Assembly: GCA_903919125.1 (NCBI GenBank)
Contig: CAIXGS010000061.1
Coordinates: 1-64,000, forward strand
Reading direction: 5' to 3'
Length of the DNA stretch: 64,000 bases
Origin: an uncultured Spartobacteria bacterium
GTDB taxonomy: Bacteria; Verrucomicrobiota; Verrucomicrobiia; Chthoniobacterales; Chthoniobacteraceae
The notes beneath the pieces were generated by a model that ran no database searches, was not told the origin of the DNA, and worked only from the letters and a program-made list of their open reading frames with translations. The translations under genes were made by a program, and so were the position numbers. Every line of letters starts with the position of its first letter. Within the stretch, counting starts at the first letter, position 1. Positions 1 to 8,721 of this stretch are shown here, piece by piece.

Positions 1-528
1 GCTGTCCACGCGGATCTCCCCCCCGGTTGCGCCTAAAATTCCGCCCTGCGTCGCGGACGAACCCACGTTGATAACAGCGCTACCGCCACCCAGCAAGATT
101 CCGGAACTCGGCCCGTAACTGATACTCATCCCGTTGGGCACGGTGAGCGAACCGCCCGCAGCCAATTGCAAATTTGACAAAACACTGAGATTCACGTCCT
201 TATCCTGAAACAGACTTGTTCCGGAGAAGATGAGGCTGGTCAGAGAAAGCGTCCCACCAGTGACCGTCCCTGTCGCGAGGGTGATGCCGCTAGCAAACGA
301 TCCGCCAGCCGCAACTGTGAGGATCGTTCCGGACTGAGCAAGGTTCGTGATGCTGAGCGAGCCCGAAGTCACCGTGACTGTCGACGTCGTCGCAGCCAGC
401 GCCATCGGCACTGGGCCGGTAAAGGTCAGCGCAACTGCGAGGAAAAGGGAGACCACGCGCAAGAGCGGATGAAGCGGCTTGAATTCACGCGTGGATGGCG
501 ACGTCGCCGAAAGATTTAATACATTCAT
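1..528 (-). CDS. Autotransporter-associated beta-strand-repeat-like surface protein, N-terminal part
   Basis: An open reading frame begins with ATG at 528 and runs off the left edge, leaving 176 codons. The N-terminus has a long positively charged leader followed by a hydrophobic stretch (about residues 24-48, VVSLFLAVALTF then MALA), consistent with an extended signal peptide. The rest is low-complexity Gly/Ser/Thr/Leu sequence with repeated short turns such as AAGGS, GTVTGGTLS and LLGGGS, typical of beta-helical passenger domains in Verrucomicrobiota and Planctomycetota surface proteins. No enzymatic domain is visible in this part. The protein probably continues for hundreds to thousands of residues outside the window. 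The 220 bases between its start and the next gene hold no other gene that I can support. Confidence 0.7.
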   Translation of the reverse strand, partial: MNVLNLSATSPSTREFKPLHPLLRVVSLFLAVALTFTGPVPMALAATTSTVTVTSGSLSITNLAQSGTILTVAAGGSFASGITLATGTVTGGTLSLTSLIFSGTSLFQDKDVNLSVLSNLQLAAGGSLTVPNGMSISYGPSSGILLGGGSAVINVGSSATQGGILGATGGEIRVDS

Positions 529-748
529 CAGAGATAAGGGGAAAAATTTCTCGCGTGATTCAGCAACGGCTCGGTCGGACATTTGCTAGTACAACTTGAG
601 GGTCATTCACTAGCGCAGCTTGATAGGTGCCAATGTGTCTGAAAGTTTAGTCAGGCGCTAGCAAAAGAAGACAGACAACTTGCCTGCCAAAAAGTTAATG
701 ACGATATTCTGAGTGTGGGTAATAGAACGAATTTATTTAGCAAAATAC

Positions 749-1429
749 TCAACGCTCAATAACGACAGGCGTGCCGACTTCCACGCTACGGAAAAACGCC
801 TCTGCCATCTGGGCCGGCATTCTAATGCACCCATGCGAGGCTGGATACCCAGGCAAAAAGCCCACATGCATCCCCACTCCGCCCGTGATTCGCATGAAAT
901 AGGGCATTTTCGCCCCGTCAAACTTCGCCCCAGGCGGCATCGGATCCTTGGTGCGGTCAATGTCTCGCTTAACAATGTTCCCCTTGGAATCCACATAATC
1001 CCCGTACAGTGAAGATTTGTGATCTTTGTCCTTCGCCATGATTTTGAAAGTCCCCGTGGGCGTATCAAAACCCTCGCGGCCCGTAGAAATGGTCGAAACT
1101 CCTACCACGACCCCGTTCTTATAAAAGTAGGCCCTCTGGTGACGCAACTGGATCACCACGTTGGGAGAACCGCTCACAGCATCCCCATCCCAGTGGGAAT
1201 AGTTGTCAAACTTCTCCTGCGCGCCGTCCCTCGCTTTGTAGCCGCCGAGGTACACTGTCTCGCCTGTGTAACGCAAGTCCGTAGAACGGCAACTTGCGAA
1301 AAGGCTCACAAGCAAACAGGCGCACAACGCGGTTGCTGCCCGCGCGGTTGCTGTCCGCGCGGTTGAACGCGCCGCTGACCGCGTAGCGAGAGAAACGCAT
1401 CTATAAAAAACACCTCTATGAATTGGCAT
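749..1429 (-). CDS. L,D-transpeptidase (YkuD domain) lipoprotein
   Basis: This is a YkuD-family L,D-transpeptidase, which makes 3-3 cross-links in peptidoglycan or attaches proteins to it. The catalytic motif is seen as SHGCIRMP near the C-terminus, with the upstream partner histidine in GMHVGF. A lipobox (LFASC) after a hydrophobic segment predicts a membrane-anchored periplasmic lipoprotein. ATG at 1429 is chosen because the longer frame would need TTG at 1471. The leader is odd: it is rich in Arg/Thr/Ala and is encoded by an imperfect 15-bp tandem repeat around 1328-1370, so leader length may vary between strains. It is divergent from the next gene. Confidence 0.88.
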   Translation of the reverse strand: MPIHRGVFYRCVSLATRSAARSTARTATARAATALCACLLVSLFASCRSTDLRYTGETVYLGGYKARDGAQEKFDNYSHWDGDAVSGSPNVVIQLRHQRAYFYKNGVVVGVSTISTGREGFDTPTGTFKIMAKDKDHKSSLYGDYVDSKGNIVKRDIDRTKDPMPPGAKFDGAKMPYFMRITGGVGMHVGFLPGYPASHGCIRMPAQMAEAFFRSVEVGTPVVIER

Positions 1430-1555
1430 GAGACGGGGTGGCTGACTGAGAGTCTTGGAATAAAGGCGCAAAGTGGTGCAGCGTCAAGCGGGGTGCACTG
1501 ACTGGCGCACAATCGCATTGCAGCGCGCCCAAAGCTGCGGCAATCTACCGGTCTG

Positions 1556-2236
1556 ATGGCACCCTCCCCTTCTTATGCGCCACTTGCAATCGTGACTTGC
1601 GGCCCCGGCGTGAGCCCCATCGACTCCGTGCGGCGGATCTCCAACTTTTCCACCGGCGAACTCGGCGTGCGTCTGAGCGAATGTTTGTTAGAACACGGCT
1701 GGGACGTCGTCTGCTTCAGAAGTACGGCGTCCACTTATCCGGCGCCCAACGGTTCTCGGTTACGCCTCGAGGCGTTCACTACCAACGAGGAGCTGGAAGA
1801 GAAATTACTCTCGTTCGAAAACCCTCAGGAAGTTCGCGTGATCTTTCATGCAGCGGCGTTGAGCGACTTTATCGTCAGCCAAGTCCTTTCATTGGAGGGT
1901 GAGCCAATTGACTCACCAAAGTTTTCCAGCCGCCTTCCCGGCCTCAACCTCGTGCTCACGCCAGCTCGCAAGATCCTTCCTCTACTGCCGCAGCTTTTCC
2001 CAGTGGCCCGCGTCATCGGCTGGAAATTCGAACTCGAAGGCGACCAAGCCTCAGCTCTCCTTCGCGGGGCCGATCAAATTCGCGAAAATGGGTCTGCGTT
2101 GTGCGTCGTCAACGGAACGGCTTACGGAAATGGGTATGGTATTTTAACTCCACAAGGCGCTCTCACGAAGATGTTCACCCGCTCCGACTTGTGCACTTGG
2201 CTGACCTGCTGGGCCACGAGCCTCGTCGGCCCGTAA
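1556..2236 (+). CDS. coaB: Phosphopantothenoylcysteine synthetase-type (CoaB/DFP) protein
   Basis: This 226-residue protein corresponds to the CoaB half of the bifunctional CoaBC flavoprotein, which joins cysteine to 4'-phosphopantothenate in coenzyme A synthesis. Visible CoaB features are the N-terminal nucleotide-binding stretch (VTCGPGVSPIDSVRRISNFS, cognate to the family TxGxTxxPIDxVRxISNxS), the AAALSDF segment and a PKFSS lysine segment, followed by VIGWKFE. There is no CoaC decarboxylase domain, so it is a stand-alone CoaB-like enzyme. The partner CoaC would have to lie elsewhere, as is known for some bacteria with split genes. The TAG-like variation CGPG in place of the usual AGGT at the nucleotide loop makes exact activity less certain. 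Confidence 0.72.
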   Translation: MAPSPSYAPLAIVTCGPGVSPIDSVRRISNFSTGELGVRLSECLLEHGWDVVCFRSTASTYPAPNGSRLRLEAFTTNEELEEKLLSFENPQEVRVIFHAAALSDFIVSQVLSLEGEPIDSPKFSSRLPGLNLVLTPARKILPLLPQLFPVARVIGWKFELEGDQASALLRGADQIRENGSALCVVNGTAYGNGYGILTPQGALTKMFTRSDLCTWLTCWATSLVGP

Positions 2237-2315
2237 GCGCGGCGAAAATTTTAGCTGATACGCTGTAAAAACTGCCGGTGCTCCACCACTTCTCCACAGA
2301 ATAGGCGGGCCGTTG

Positions 2316-3605
2316 CTACAGCCCGAAATGCCTGCTGGCGAATGCAATGTATTGCTCCCAGTCATACCGGGTGACGTCGTGAATGCCGGTACGAATGTGA
2401 TAACCGACCACGTCTCCCACAGGTGTGTTGACCGGCGGCTGCTCGTGAACGCCATAGCCCTTTTTCCCGAAAAGATCGAACACCGACTGCGCATGAAGGC
2501 CGGATAGAAACTCGCCCTTCGGATCGGCCCAACGATCTTCCTCCGCGCTCGCAATGTAGATCGCTCGCGGCGCCGCCAACGCGATAAGCATATGACTATC
2601 AACCGGACAGGCCGCCTCGTTGTTCGCGTAGTTGGAATAAGTTTTGGTGAACCAATGCGGAAAAGCTTTGGTGATGACCGCTGTGGTTTCTCCAAAATTT
2701 CGACGCATAATCGCCGCGCCGCCTTCGCCCGAATTGTTGGACACCACCATGCCAAAACGCTTGTCCTGCGCACCCGCCCACAACGAGGTTTTGCCGAGTC
2801 GAGAATGTCCGATCACCGCAAGTTTCCCAGCGTCCACTGCGGAGTCTGTCTCAAGATAATCCACAACGCGGCTTAACCCCCAAGCCCACGCTGCGATAGC
2901 GCCCCAATCGCCATCTTGCCATTCCGTGGAAGCTCCATCTTTGCTCAACACAGCGCGCAGACCGTCCTTCCAGCCGTCGTTGCGATCGGGTTCGACGTCG
3001 CCATAATAATAAGTTGCGACGGCGAAGCCCCGCGCCATGGCGAGCTCGAGTTGCCAGCGTTCTTTTTCGTTGCCACGGGATTGTTCAGTGGCACGGTTGT
3101 CTACGACTCCATTGGTTTTACTGGCCCGCATCCAGCGAGTGGAAAGCGGGATGTCTGTGTCGGCGCTGACAGCCTCATTGCCCCCAAAACTCACGCCTAC
3201 AAAACAAGGCACGGGCCTCGTGGCGGCCTTTGGGAGATGCAGCATCAGCTCGAGCCCAGCCCATTGCGGGTGGTCCGGAAGCGTGACGCGCACGATCTTG
3301 CGGATGGCCTTTCCTTCCAGCGCGTTGTTTTGGACGGAGAGCGTTTCAAAACGGACCTTGCCCCAATTTTGAGGCGTTTTACCGAACACAAATTTCTCGA
3401 AAAGTCCGAGGACTTCTGAGCGCCGGATGTTGGTCCAATCTGCGGCGGTTTTTACCGACTGACCGTCCTGCGTTTTGAGCAGTTCCGGCAGCGTGTAGGG
3501 GACAATAGCGGCCTCGTCGTAATTGGCGGTTTTCTGCTGGGCAACAGCCATAAGGGGGAGAAGGGTAAAGAGAGACGTTAAGATCGGAGCGGGGAGGAAG
3601 CGCAT
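2316..3605 (-). CDS. Glucuronoyl esterase-like protein (carbohydrate esterase family 15)
   Basis: The 429-residue protein has a signal peptide (hydrophobic core, cleavage near AVAQQ) and an alpha/beta-hydrolase domain. The nucleophile motif GHSRLGK (around residue 267) is the CE15 G-x-S-R-x-G-K signature. An acidic residue in SAEEDRW (about 355) and a histidine in GIHDVTRYDW (about 407) complete a plausible triad. CE15 enzymes cleave ester bonds between lignin alcohols and 4-O-methyl-glucuronoyl groups on xylan. Secretion and the nearby CE7-type esterase (7.3 kb) fit plant polysaccharide turnover, although activity on other uronate esters is possible. It converges with the CoaB-like gene, with about 80 bases between. 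Confidence 0.82.
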   Translation of the reverse strand: MRFLPAPILTSLFTLLPLMAVAQQKTANYDEAAIVPYTLPELLKTQDGQSVKTAADWTNIRRSEVLGLFEKFVFGKTPQNWGKVRFETLSVQNNALEGKAIRKIVRVTLPDHPQWAGLELMLHLPKAATRPVPCFVGVSFGGNEAVSADTDIPLSTRWMRASKTNGVVDNRATEQSRGNEKERWQLELAMARGFAVATYYYGDVEPDRNDGWKDGLRAVLSKDGASTEWQDGDWGAIAAWAWGLSRVVDYLETDSAVDAGKLAVIGHSRLGKTSLWAGAQDKRFGMVVSNNSGEGGAAIMRRNFGETTAVITKAFPHWFTKTYSNYANNEAACPVDSHMLIALAAPRAIYIASAEEDRWADPKGEFLSGLHAQSVFDLFGKKGYGVHEQPPVNTPVGDVVGYHIRTGIHDVTRYDWEQYIAFASRHFGL

Positions 3606-3724
3606 AGTGAAGATTTATTTCTGTGCAGATTATTTTCAACTTAAAGAGACGAAGTAGCGTGGCATAGATATCGTCGCCCTTCACAGCGAACGAGCTCATC
3701 ACAAACGTTCGCAGCCGCATAGAC

Positions 3725-4225
3725 ATGACTCTAAAAGATCTTTTCGACAAAATCGCAGCACGTCCCGAACCGGTCTTGCTCTACTTCGCGCTGCTACCGC
3801 TTTTGGCTGGTGGCATTGGGTTTGCGTGCGGCTCTAAAGCTGCTCAAAAGCCTTATTCCGTCCTGTTTTCTACACTCATCTACCTGAGCTGTATCCCAGG
3901 AATATTTTCCGCCATGATCTTGCTAGACGATTTATTCACCCGCAGAGGTTGGCGCAACTTTGATGTCTACACGCAGATTTTGCCGGTCATTTCCATGGCA
4001 CTAACCGTCCGCCTTATCTCCCAAAAGGTCAGCCTCGATCTACTTCCTGGATTCAAAAGATTATCCGGTTTCATCACGCTGATCGCCGGAACTTTTTTGG
4101 TCATCTTTGTTTTGGAAAGACTTAACTTCCATGTCCTCTTCCTCGGCTCGGTGTGGCAGTTGTTCCTGCTGTTCGCCCTGATTTTTTTGCTTCTCAAATA
4201 CGGCTGGGAGCGTTTTACCCGCTAA
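3725..4225 (+). CDS. Unrecognised four-helix membrane protein
   Basis: I do not recognise this family. The 166-residue protein has four clear hydrophobic segments (about residues 17-35, 43-65, 82-98 and 108-160, the last probably two helices) separated by short charged loops, and ends with a positively charged tail (KYGWERFTR). No catalytic or binding motif is visible. It lies between a divergently transcribed esterase and a DUF5069-type gene 90 bases downstream on the same strand, so co-transcription is possible. Confidence 0.6.
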   Translation: MTLKDLFDKIAARPEPVLLYFALLPLLAGGIGFACGSKAAQKPYSVLFSTLIYLSCIPGIFSAMILLDDLFTRRGWRNFDVYTQILPVISMALTVRLISQKVSLDLLPGFKRLSGFITLIAGTFLVIFVLERLNFHVLFLGSVWQLFLLFALIFLLLKYGWERFTR

Positions 4226-4315
4226 TTGCGGCCCTTCATCAAGAGCGCTCCGAACACACGCAATTCTTCCGAAGGAGGGATAGACCTCCCATCGTCGCGC
4301 GGCTAGAATTTCAGA

Positions 4316-4843
4316 ATGCCCATCGAAACTTGGAAAGAACAACTGCGTGAGGTTCACGCCCGTGGCACCGCCGCGTGGCGAGCAGGTCGACGTTCTCCTG
4401 CGACCATGTTCGACTCGGCAGATCTCACGTTTCTGGGATCCATCGGGTGCTCAGCGCAGGAGTTGTTTGATTTTATCGATGATCTTCAGGATTACGGCGA
4501 ACCCGACCTCGAAACGGTACTGGAAGTGCAAGCCATACGGCGTGAATATTTTATGAACGTTATGGGAGGCCAGCTTTCCGCCCACACAGCCTCCATGAAC
4601 GATTTGCCGGCGAAATCCACCGCCGTGGATGGCATCGCTTGGCTGCCCCGACTCATTGTTAAAGCGCGCCTCAAACTGCGCGGCGAAATGCCCCCCGACC
4701 TCATGTACGGCTGCGGCGGAGACCGGCCATTTTTGCGGCGCATGAACATGACCCTCCCCGGCTTTCTCAAGCTCGTCTGGGACTGCGGTGACGACGATCG
4801 CAAGATCGTGGATGCGGTGAAACACGCGGCGGGGAGCGCCTAA
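4316..4843 (+). CDS. DUF5069-like protein
   Basis: This soluble 175-residue protein lacks a signal peptide. Its C-terminal half contains the segment WLPRLIVKARLKLRG followed by Tyr-Gly-Cys-Gly and a late acidic stretch, resembling DUF5069 proteins of Verrucomicrobiota (family pattern xLPRxIDKARA). The function of that family is unknown. It sits 10 bases upstream of a low-molecular-weight phosphatase and is probably in the same transcript. Family assignment rests on recalled motif similarity and needs a profile search. Confidence 0.6.
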   Translation: MPIETWKEQLREVHARGTAAWRAGRRSPATMFDSADLTFLGSIGCSAQELFDFIDDLQDYGEPDLETVLEVQAIRREYFMNVMGGQLSAHTASMNDLPAKSTAVDGIAWLPRLIVKARLKLRGEMPPDLMYGCGGDRPFLRRMNMTLPGFLKLVWDCGDDDRKIVDAVKHAAGSA

Positions 4844-4853
4844 TTTGTTTCCG

Positions 4854-5330
4854 ATGTCAGCGCCTCTCATCCCCACAAATGTGCTCATCGTTTGCATGGG
4901 CAACATCTGCCGTTCGCCCACTGCGGAAGCGGTGTTGCGTAGCGCCCTCACAAAGGCCCAACTCGCAATTGAGGTCGATTCGGCAGGCACGGAAAATTAT
5001 CACGTCGGTTCCGCTCCGGACTCCCGCTCCATCCGTCACGCGAAGCGGCGCGGCTACGAACTGGACGCCCTGCGCGCGCGCCAAGTCACCAAGACAGACT
5101 TCCTGCATTTCGATCTGATCCTCGCCGCGGACGAGCTGAATCTTTCTGTGCTAAGACGTCAGTGCCCGCCGGAGCAACGACACAAGCTCGCGCTGTTTCT
5201 CGGCGATCAGCCGCTCCCTGATCCCTACTACGGCGAGAGCGATGGTTTTGAAACGGTGCTGGATCTTGTCGAAAACCGAGCCGCCGCACTGGTGAACACC
5301 TGGCTCACCCCAGCCGAGCCATTAGACTGA
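4854..5330 (+). CDS. Low molecular weight protein-tyrosine phosphatase
   Basis: The P-loop CMGNICRSPTAE near the N-terminus is the C-x5-R-S signature of LMW protein-tyrosine phosphatases, with the nucleophilic cysteine first. The general acid Asp is seen in the late motif LPDPYYG. Members dephosphorylate phosphotyrosine on kinases such as those controlling exopolysaccharide export, but no such kinase is present here. ATG at 4854 is preferred over an upstream TTG at 4845. At 158 residues the length is normal for the family. It follows the DUF5069-like gene closely. Confidence 0.9.
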   Translation: MSAPLIPTNVLIVCMGNICRSPTAEAVLRSALTKAQLAIEVDSAGTENYHVGSAPDSRSIRHAKRRGYELDALRARQVTKTDFLHFDLILAADELNLSVLRRQCPPEQRHKLALFLGDQPLPDPYYGESDGFETVLDLVENRAAALVNTWLTPAEPLD

Positions 5331-5442
5331 GGTCAGGCAGACTCCGTAGAGGACCGCATCGCGACGAAAGTGCACGAACTCCACTCTCGCCTTTCGGAGT
5401 AGTCAACTTTTGCGCGCCGCAGGATGGCGGTTTCCTCCAAGA

Positions 5443-7239
5443 CTAGCGTTCTAGCAACAGCAGCGAACATCGTCTCAGATTGAGCGCTCCATCGGCAGTG
5501 CCGTGCTGCAGAAAGATGTCGGTGAAAATGACGTGGAAGGATCTGCCACCTATTTCCCAGTCAGCGCTCATTTTTTCCAAAGGTATTTCGCTCTCATTTT
5601 GCTTCGTCAACGATGCGAAGAGAGTATCCATCGGAACATTCTCCCAAGGATCCTCTTTCTTAAATCTGGCCTTCAAAGCACCCTCCTCCACCTTCATCCA
5701 AAGGTCGCCGACAAGTGCTTCTTTGCTAGCCAATGAGGAGTTGAAGAACCGGGCCCGACGGAACCCATCAAGAGGGAAATCATTGCCCCCAATTAACTTG
5801 TACTCGGGAATATACCTGCCGTTTTTATCCTCCATTTTTCGGAGACGAAGTTTACCCATCACCTGCGCAGTGTAACCCCACGAAGGACGTCGCCCCTCAA
5901 CCTTGCTTGTGTCCAACAGCAGATCGTCAAAAATTTCACGCACCACTCCACGACCGTGCGTCGCCACCAAATACTTGAGCGTCGACTCCAAGCGCTCGTA
6001 ATCCTTGCCTGGTAACAGAGTTTCTTTTTCAGGCGGCCGAATTTTGCCATCCACCATTAGCCCACCGCGCTCGAGCAAACCCACGAGCTGGCGCAACTGA
6101 CTTTGTCGGGAAATAGATCCCGCGCTCCAAGGACCTGCGCTGGTCATGAAACAGGCGAGCGCCAGGGAAACAGGCACCCACCGAATGCCCACATTTTGCC
6201 AGATAACCGACACGAACGACCACGCAAGAAGCCACCCGCCTACAAGCATTCCCAAGTAGCGACTCTCCGTCACTCCGTACGCGGTAATACGTTCCCTCAA
6301 AGATAATAACAACAGTATGGATAGAGGAGCCAAGGCCCTCGGAAAATAGTGCATGAACCATCTGGCCCACCGCTGCTCGGGTTGATTCCGCAGAGGGTGC
6401 AATAGCAGTACCGCCAATATCCCGACTCCCGAAAGCAGTAAGACGGGAAGGGCCACCCAGCCGCGTGGCCACGAGTGCAGGCCTATAATCTTGAAAGTAT
6501 AGACGTAAAGTATCCCCGTAAAAATGGCCACAAGCGGGGCAAGGGCAATCTGGGTAAACGCTTTGAGTGGCTTCGGGTATGGCTCGTCTATTTCCAAAGC
6601 GTCAAAATCCCGAGGCACGCCAGCCAAGAAAAACAGGGGATGGAAAATGCCGATCATCACCAAAAATAAACGCATGTAGCCGAAACGGATGTTCAGCTCG
6701 AAAAGTTTTTCCGCGCTCAATAGCGCCAGTTCCAAGCCCAAAGTAAGTACCCCTGTGTACAACGAAGTCAGACAAAAGCGGGTGAAGATGCGGCGGTTAA
6801 ACTGCCAGAATCCAACGCCCTCCGCGCCGCTCATGAAGCCGCTAATCGCCACGCACCCATGCAGCCCGACCATCAAAAGCGCCCACCGGATACTTATGAT
6901 TTGCGGCTCGCTACCCAGCTCCGCTGACTGCCAAAAAAAGTAGCCCGCCAACAACGGAACTCCCACCCACTCCACTGACACCTTCGGCTGCCTCTTTTCT
7001 TTGGTCTCCTGCCATATCCGTAACGCAAAGAAAAGAGGCAGCCCCAAAGCCGCCGTCATAAAAATTCGTGAGCTATATGCGTACCATCCAGTGCCCGTCT
7101 TTCGCTCCACCAAATCCATCGCCGCGGCAGTTCCCGTTACCGCACACAGCAGCATCCAAGGGAACCGCCCAACGAGCTGAATAAGCGCCTTCTGAAGATT
7201 AGGCCAAGTCTCACGAATTCGATGAAGCACACCTCTCAT
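5443..7239 (-). CDS. DUF4153-type polytopic membrane protein
   Basis: The N-terminal two-thirds carries roughly ten hydrophobic helices, including a stretch with the DUF4153-like pattern ILYVYTFKIIGLHSWPRGWV. The C-terminal third (about residues 390-598) is soluble, with charged segments and a predicted extracytoplasmic or cytoplasmic domain that I do not recognise. DUF4153 has no established function. ATG at 7239 is chosen; the longer version would need TTG at 7260. The gene is divergent from the CE7-type esterase, with about 100 bases between starts. Confidence 0.72.
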   Translation of the reverse strand: MRGVLHRIRETWPNLQKALIQLVGRFPWMLLCAVTGTAAAMDLVERKTGTGWYAYSSRIFMTAALGLPLFFALRIWQETKEKRQPKVSVEWVGVPLLAGYFFWQSAELGSEPQIISIRWALLMVGLHGCVAISGFMSGAEGVGFWQFNRRIFTRFCLTSLYTGVLTLGLELALLSAEKLFELNIRFGYMRLFLVMIGIFHPLFFLAGVPRDFDALEIDEPYPKPLKAFTQIALAPLVAIFTGILYVYTFKIIGLHSWPRGWVALPVLLLSGVGILAVLLLHPLRNQPEQRWARWFMHYFPRALAPLSILLLLSLRERITAYGVTESRYLGMLVGGWLLAWSFVSVIWQNVGIRWVPVSLALACFMTSAGPWSAGSISRQSQLRQLVGLLERGGLMVDGKIRPPEKETLLPGKDYERLESTLKYLVATHGRGVVREIFDDLLLDTSKVEGRRPSWGYTAQVMGKLRLRKMEDKNGRYIPEYKLIGGNDFPLDGFRRARFFNSSLASKEALVGDLWMKVEEGALKARFKKEDPWENVPMDTLFASLTKQNESEIPLEKMSADWEIGGRSFHVIFTDIFLQHGTADGALNLRRCSLLLLER

Positions 7240-7343
7240 TTGGAAGACACTAACAGCCAAGCATTACGCGGGTGAATCTGAAAAGCAGACATCACCTTGG
7301 TTGGAAGTTTGACCGTGTGACATACCTTCCTGTACTGAAGGGA

Positions 7344-8702
7344 ATGTCCCCTCAATTACTACCTCGTTTACTCCTGTCGCTAGCGGCCTTCTCCCTGCAG
7401 CCGCTCCTCGCACAGACTCCAGCCGCGCCCGTTGCCGCGCCGATTGCCACACCCACAGCGCCCGCGACTACTTGGGCCATTGCAGTGCGCGCCCAACGGC
7501 CCGATGCAATTTATCACCGTGGACAGACGGTGAGTTTCGACGTCAAGGTAACCGATTCAGGCGTGGCCGTCGCTGACGGTCTTGTGGACTGGACCGTCGT
7601 TAAGGACGGCTTACCCACCGATCAAAAGGGACGGGTGAAATTGGTAGATGGCACGGCTGTGGTGAGCGGTCAGCTTGCGGAACCCGGTTTCATTCAGGTG
7701 AAGGTCAACTACCGCGCAAACGAGAAGGCCGCTGTGGTGCCAGTCACTGGATTGGGTGGGGCTGCGATCGATCCAACCGAGATACAGGCCAGTCTCCCAG
7801 TGCCGGACGACTTCGATGCGTTTTGGACGGGAATGAAACAGCAGCTCGCGAAGGTGCCAGTGGCGCCAGTTTTGACGGCCGTCAAGTCGCCTAGCAAGGA
7901 CGTGGAGGTGTTTGACGTTCAAGCGCCCGCGCTCGGCTTGCCGATCTCGGGTTACATAGGGAGACCTGTCGGCGCGCAGGCGAAGTCCTTGCCTATTATT
8001 TTGACAGTCCACGGAGCCGGGGTGAGTGACAGCTCTCTTGGCGGAACTGCGAGTTGGGCAGGCAAAGGATTTTTGGCGATGGACATGAACGCGCACGGAC
8101 TTCCCAACGGCAAGCCAAAGGAGTTTTATGCGGACCTCAAAGCCGGAGCGATGAAGGACTACCGCTACGAGCATCGGGACAGCCGTGAGAATGCGTATTT
8201 CACCGGAATGATGTTGCGACTCGTACGCGCGATCGACGTACTCACCGCGCAGCCCGAGTGGGATGGCAAACACGTCATCGTGTTTGGATCGAGTCAGGGC
8301 GGCTACCAAGCGATTGTCGCCGCAGGCTTGGATCCGCGCGTGACCTTTTTCGCAGCGGGCGTCCCTGCGGGTTGCGACCACAGCGGAATGTTGGCGAATC
8401 GCATTGCGGGCTGGCCGAAAATCGCGCCTATCGACGCGGATGGAAAACCAGACATGAAGGTGCTCACGGCGTTCCGTTATTTGGACGCCATGAATTTCGC
8501 GACGCGCACAAAAGCAGAGGGCTGTTATCTCACTGTTGGGTTTATCGACTCGACGTGCCCGCCCACGAGCATCTACGCGACTTACAATCAACTCCGCATT
8601 CCCAAGCAAATTTACAACGACATTCCGAGCGGCCACAACTTCTCGTTGGAAGGCCGACAAGCCATGTCAGACGCAGTGCTGAAGTACGTGGGGAAGAAAT
8701 AA
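7344..8702 (+). CDS. Acetyl xylan esterase / cephalosporin-C deacetylase-like (CE7) secreted protein
   Basis: ATG at 7344 follows a purine-rich GAAGGGA site and gives a signal peptide ending near LLAQT. A longer reading from 7272 would bury it. An N-terminal beta-sandwich-like region (about residues 45-140) precedes an alpha/beta-hydrolase of the AXE1/CE7 type: nucleophile GSSQGG, acid in FIDSTCPPTS and histidine in SGHNF. The family removes acetyl groups from xylan-oligosaccharides and other acetylated sugars. Beyond secretion and the CE15 gene nearby there is no direct substrate evidence. The usual CE7 RGQ motif is not evident, so it may be a CE7-like subgroup. Confidence 0.82.
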   Translation: MSPQLLPRLLLSLAAFSLQPLLAQTPAAPVAAPIATPTAPATTWAIAVRAQRPDAIYHRGQTVSFDVKVTDSGVAVADGLVDWTVVKDGLPTDQKGRVKLVDGTAVVSGQLAEPGFIQVKVNYRANEKAAVVPVTGLGGAAIDPTEIQASLPVPDDFDAFWTGMKQQLAKVPVAPVLTAVKSPSKDVEVFDVQAPALGLPISGYIGRPVGAQAKSLPIILTVHGAGVSDSSLGGTASWAGKGFLAMDMNAHGLPNGKPKEFYADLKAGAMKDYRYEHRDSRENAYFTGMMLRLVRAIDVLTAQPEWDGKHVIVFGSSQGGYQAIVAAGLDPRVTFFAAGVPAGCDHSGMLANRIAGWPKIAPIDADGKPDMKVLTAFRYLDAMNFATRTKAEGCYLTVGFIDSTCPPTSIYATYNQLRIPKQIYNDIPSGHNFSLEGRQAMSDAVLKYVGKK

Positions 8703-8721
8703 ACACGCGTCTACTCCGCGC

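Noticed and set aside
3806-3822. A sigma-54-like TGGCAT...TTGC promoter pattern
   Set aside because: It lies inside a coding region with no gene start at the right distance and one mismatch in the -24 element.
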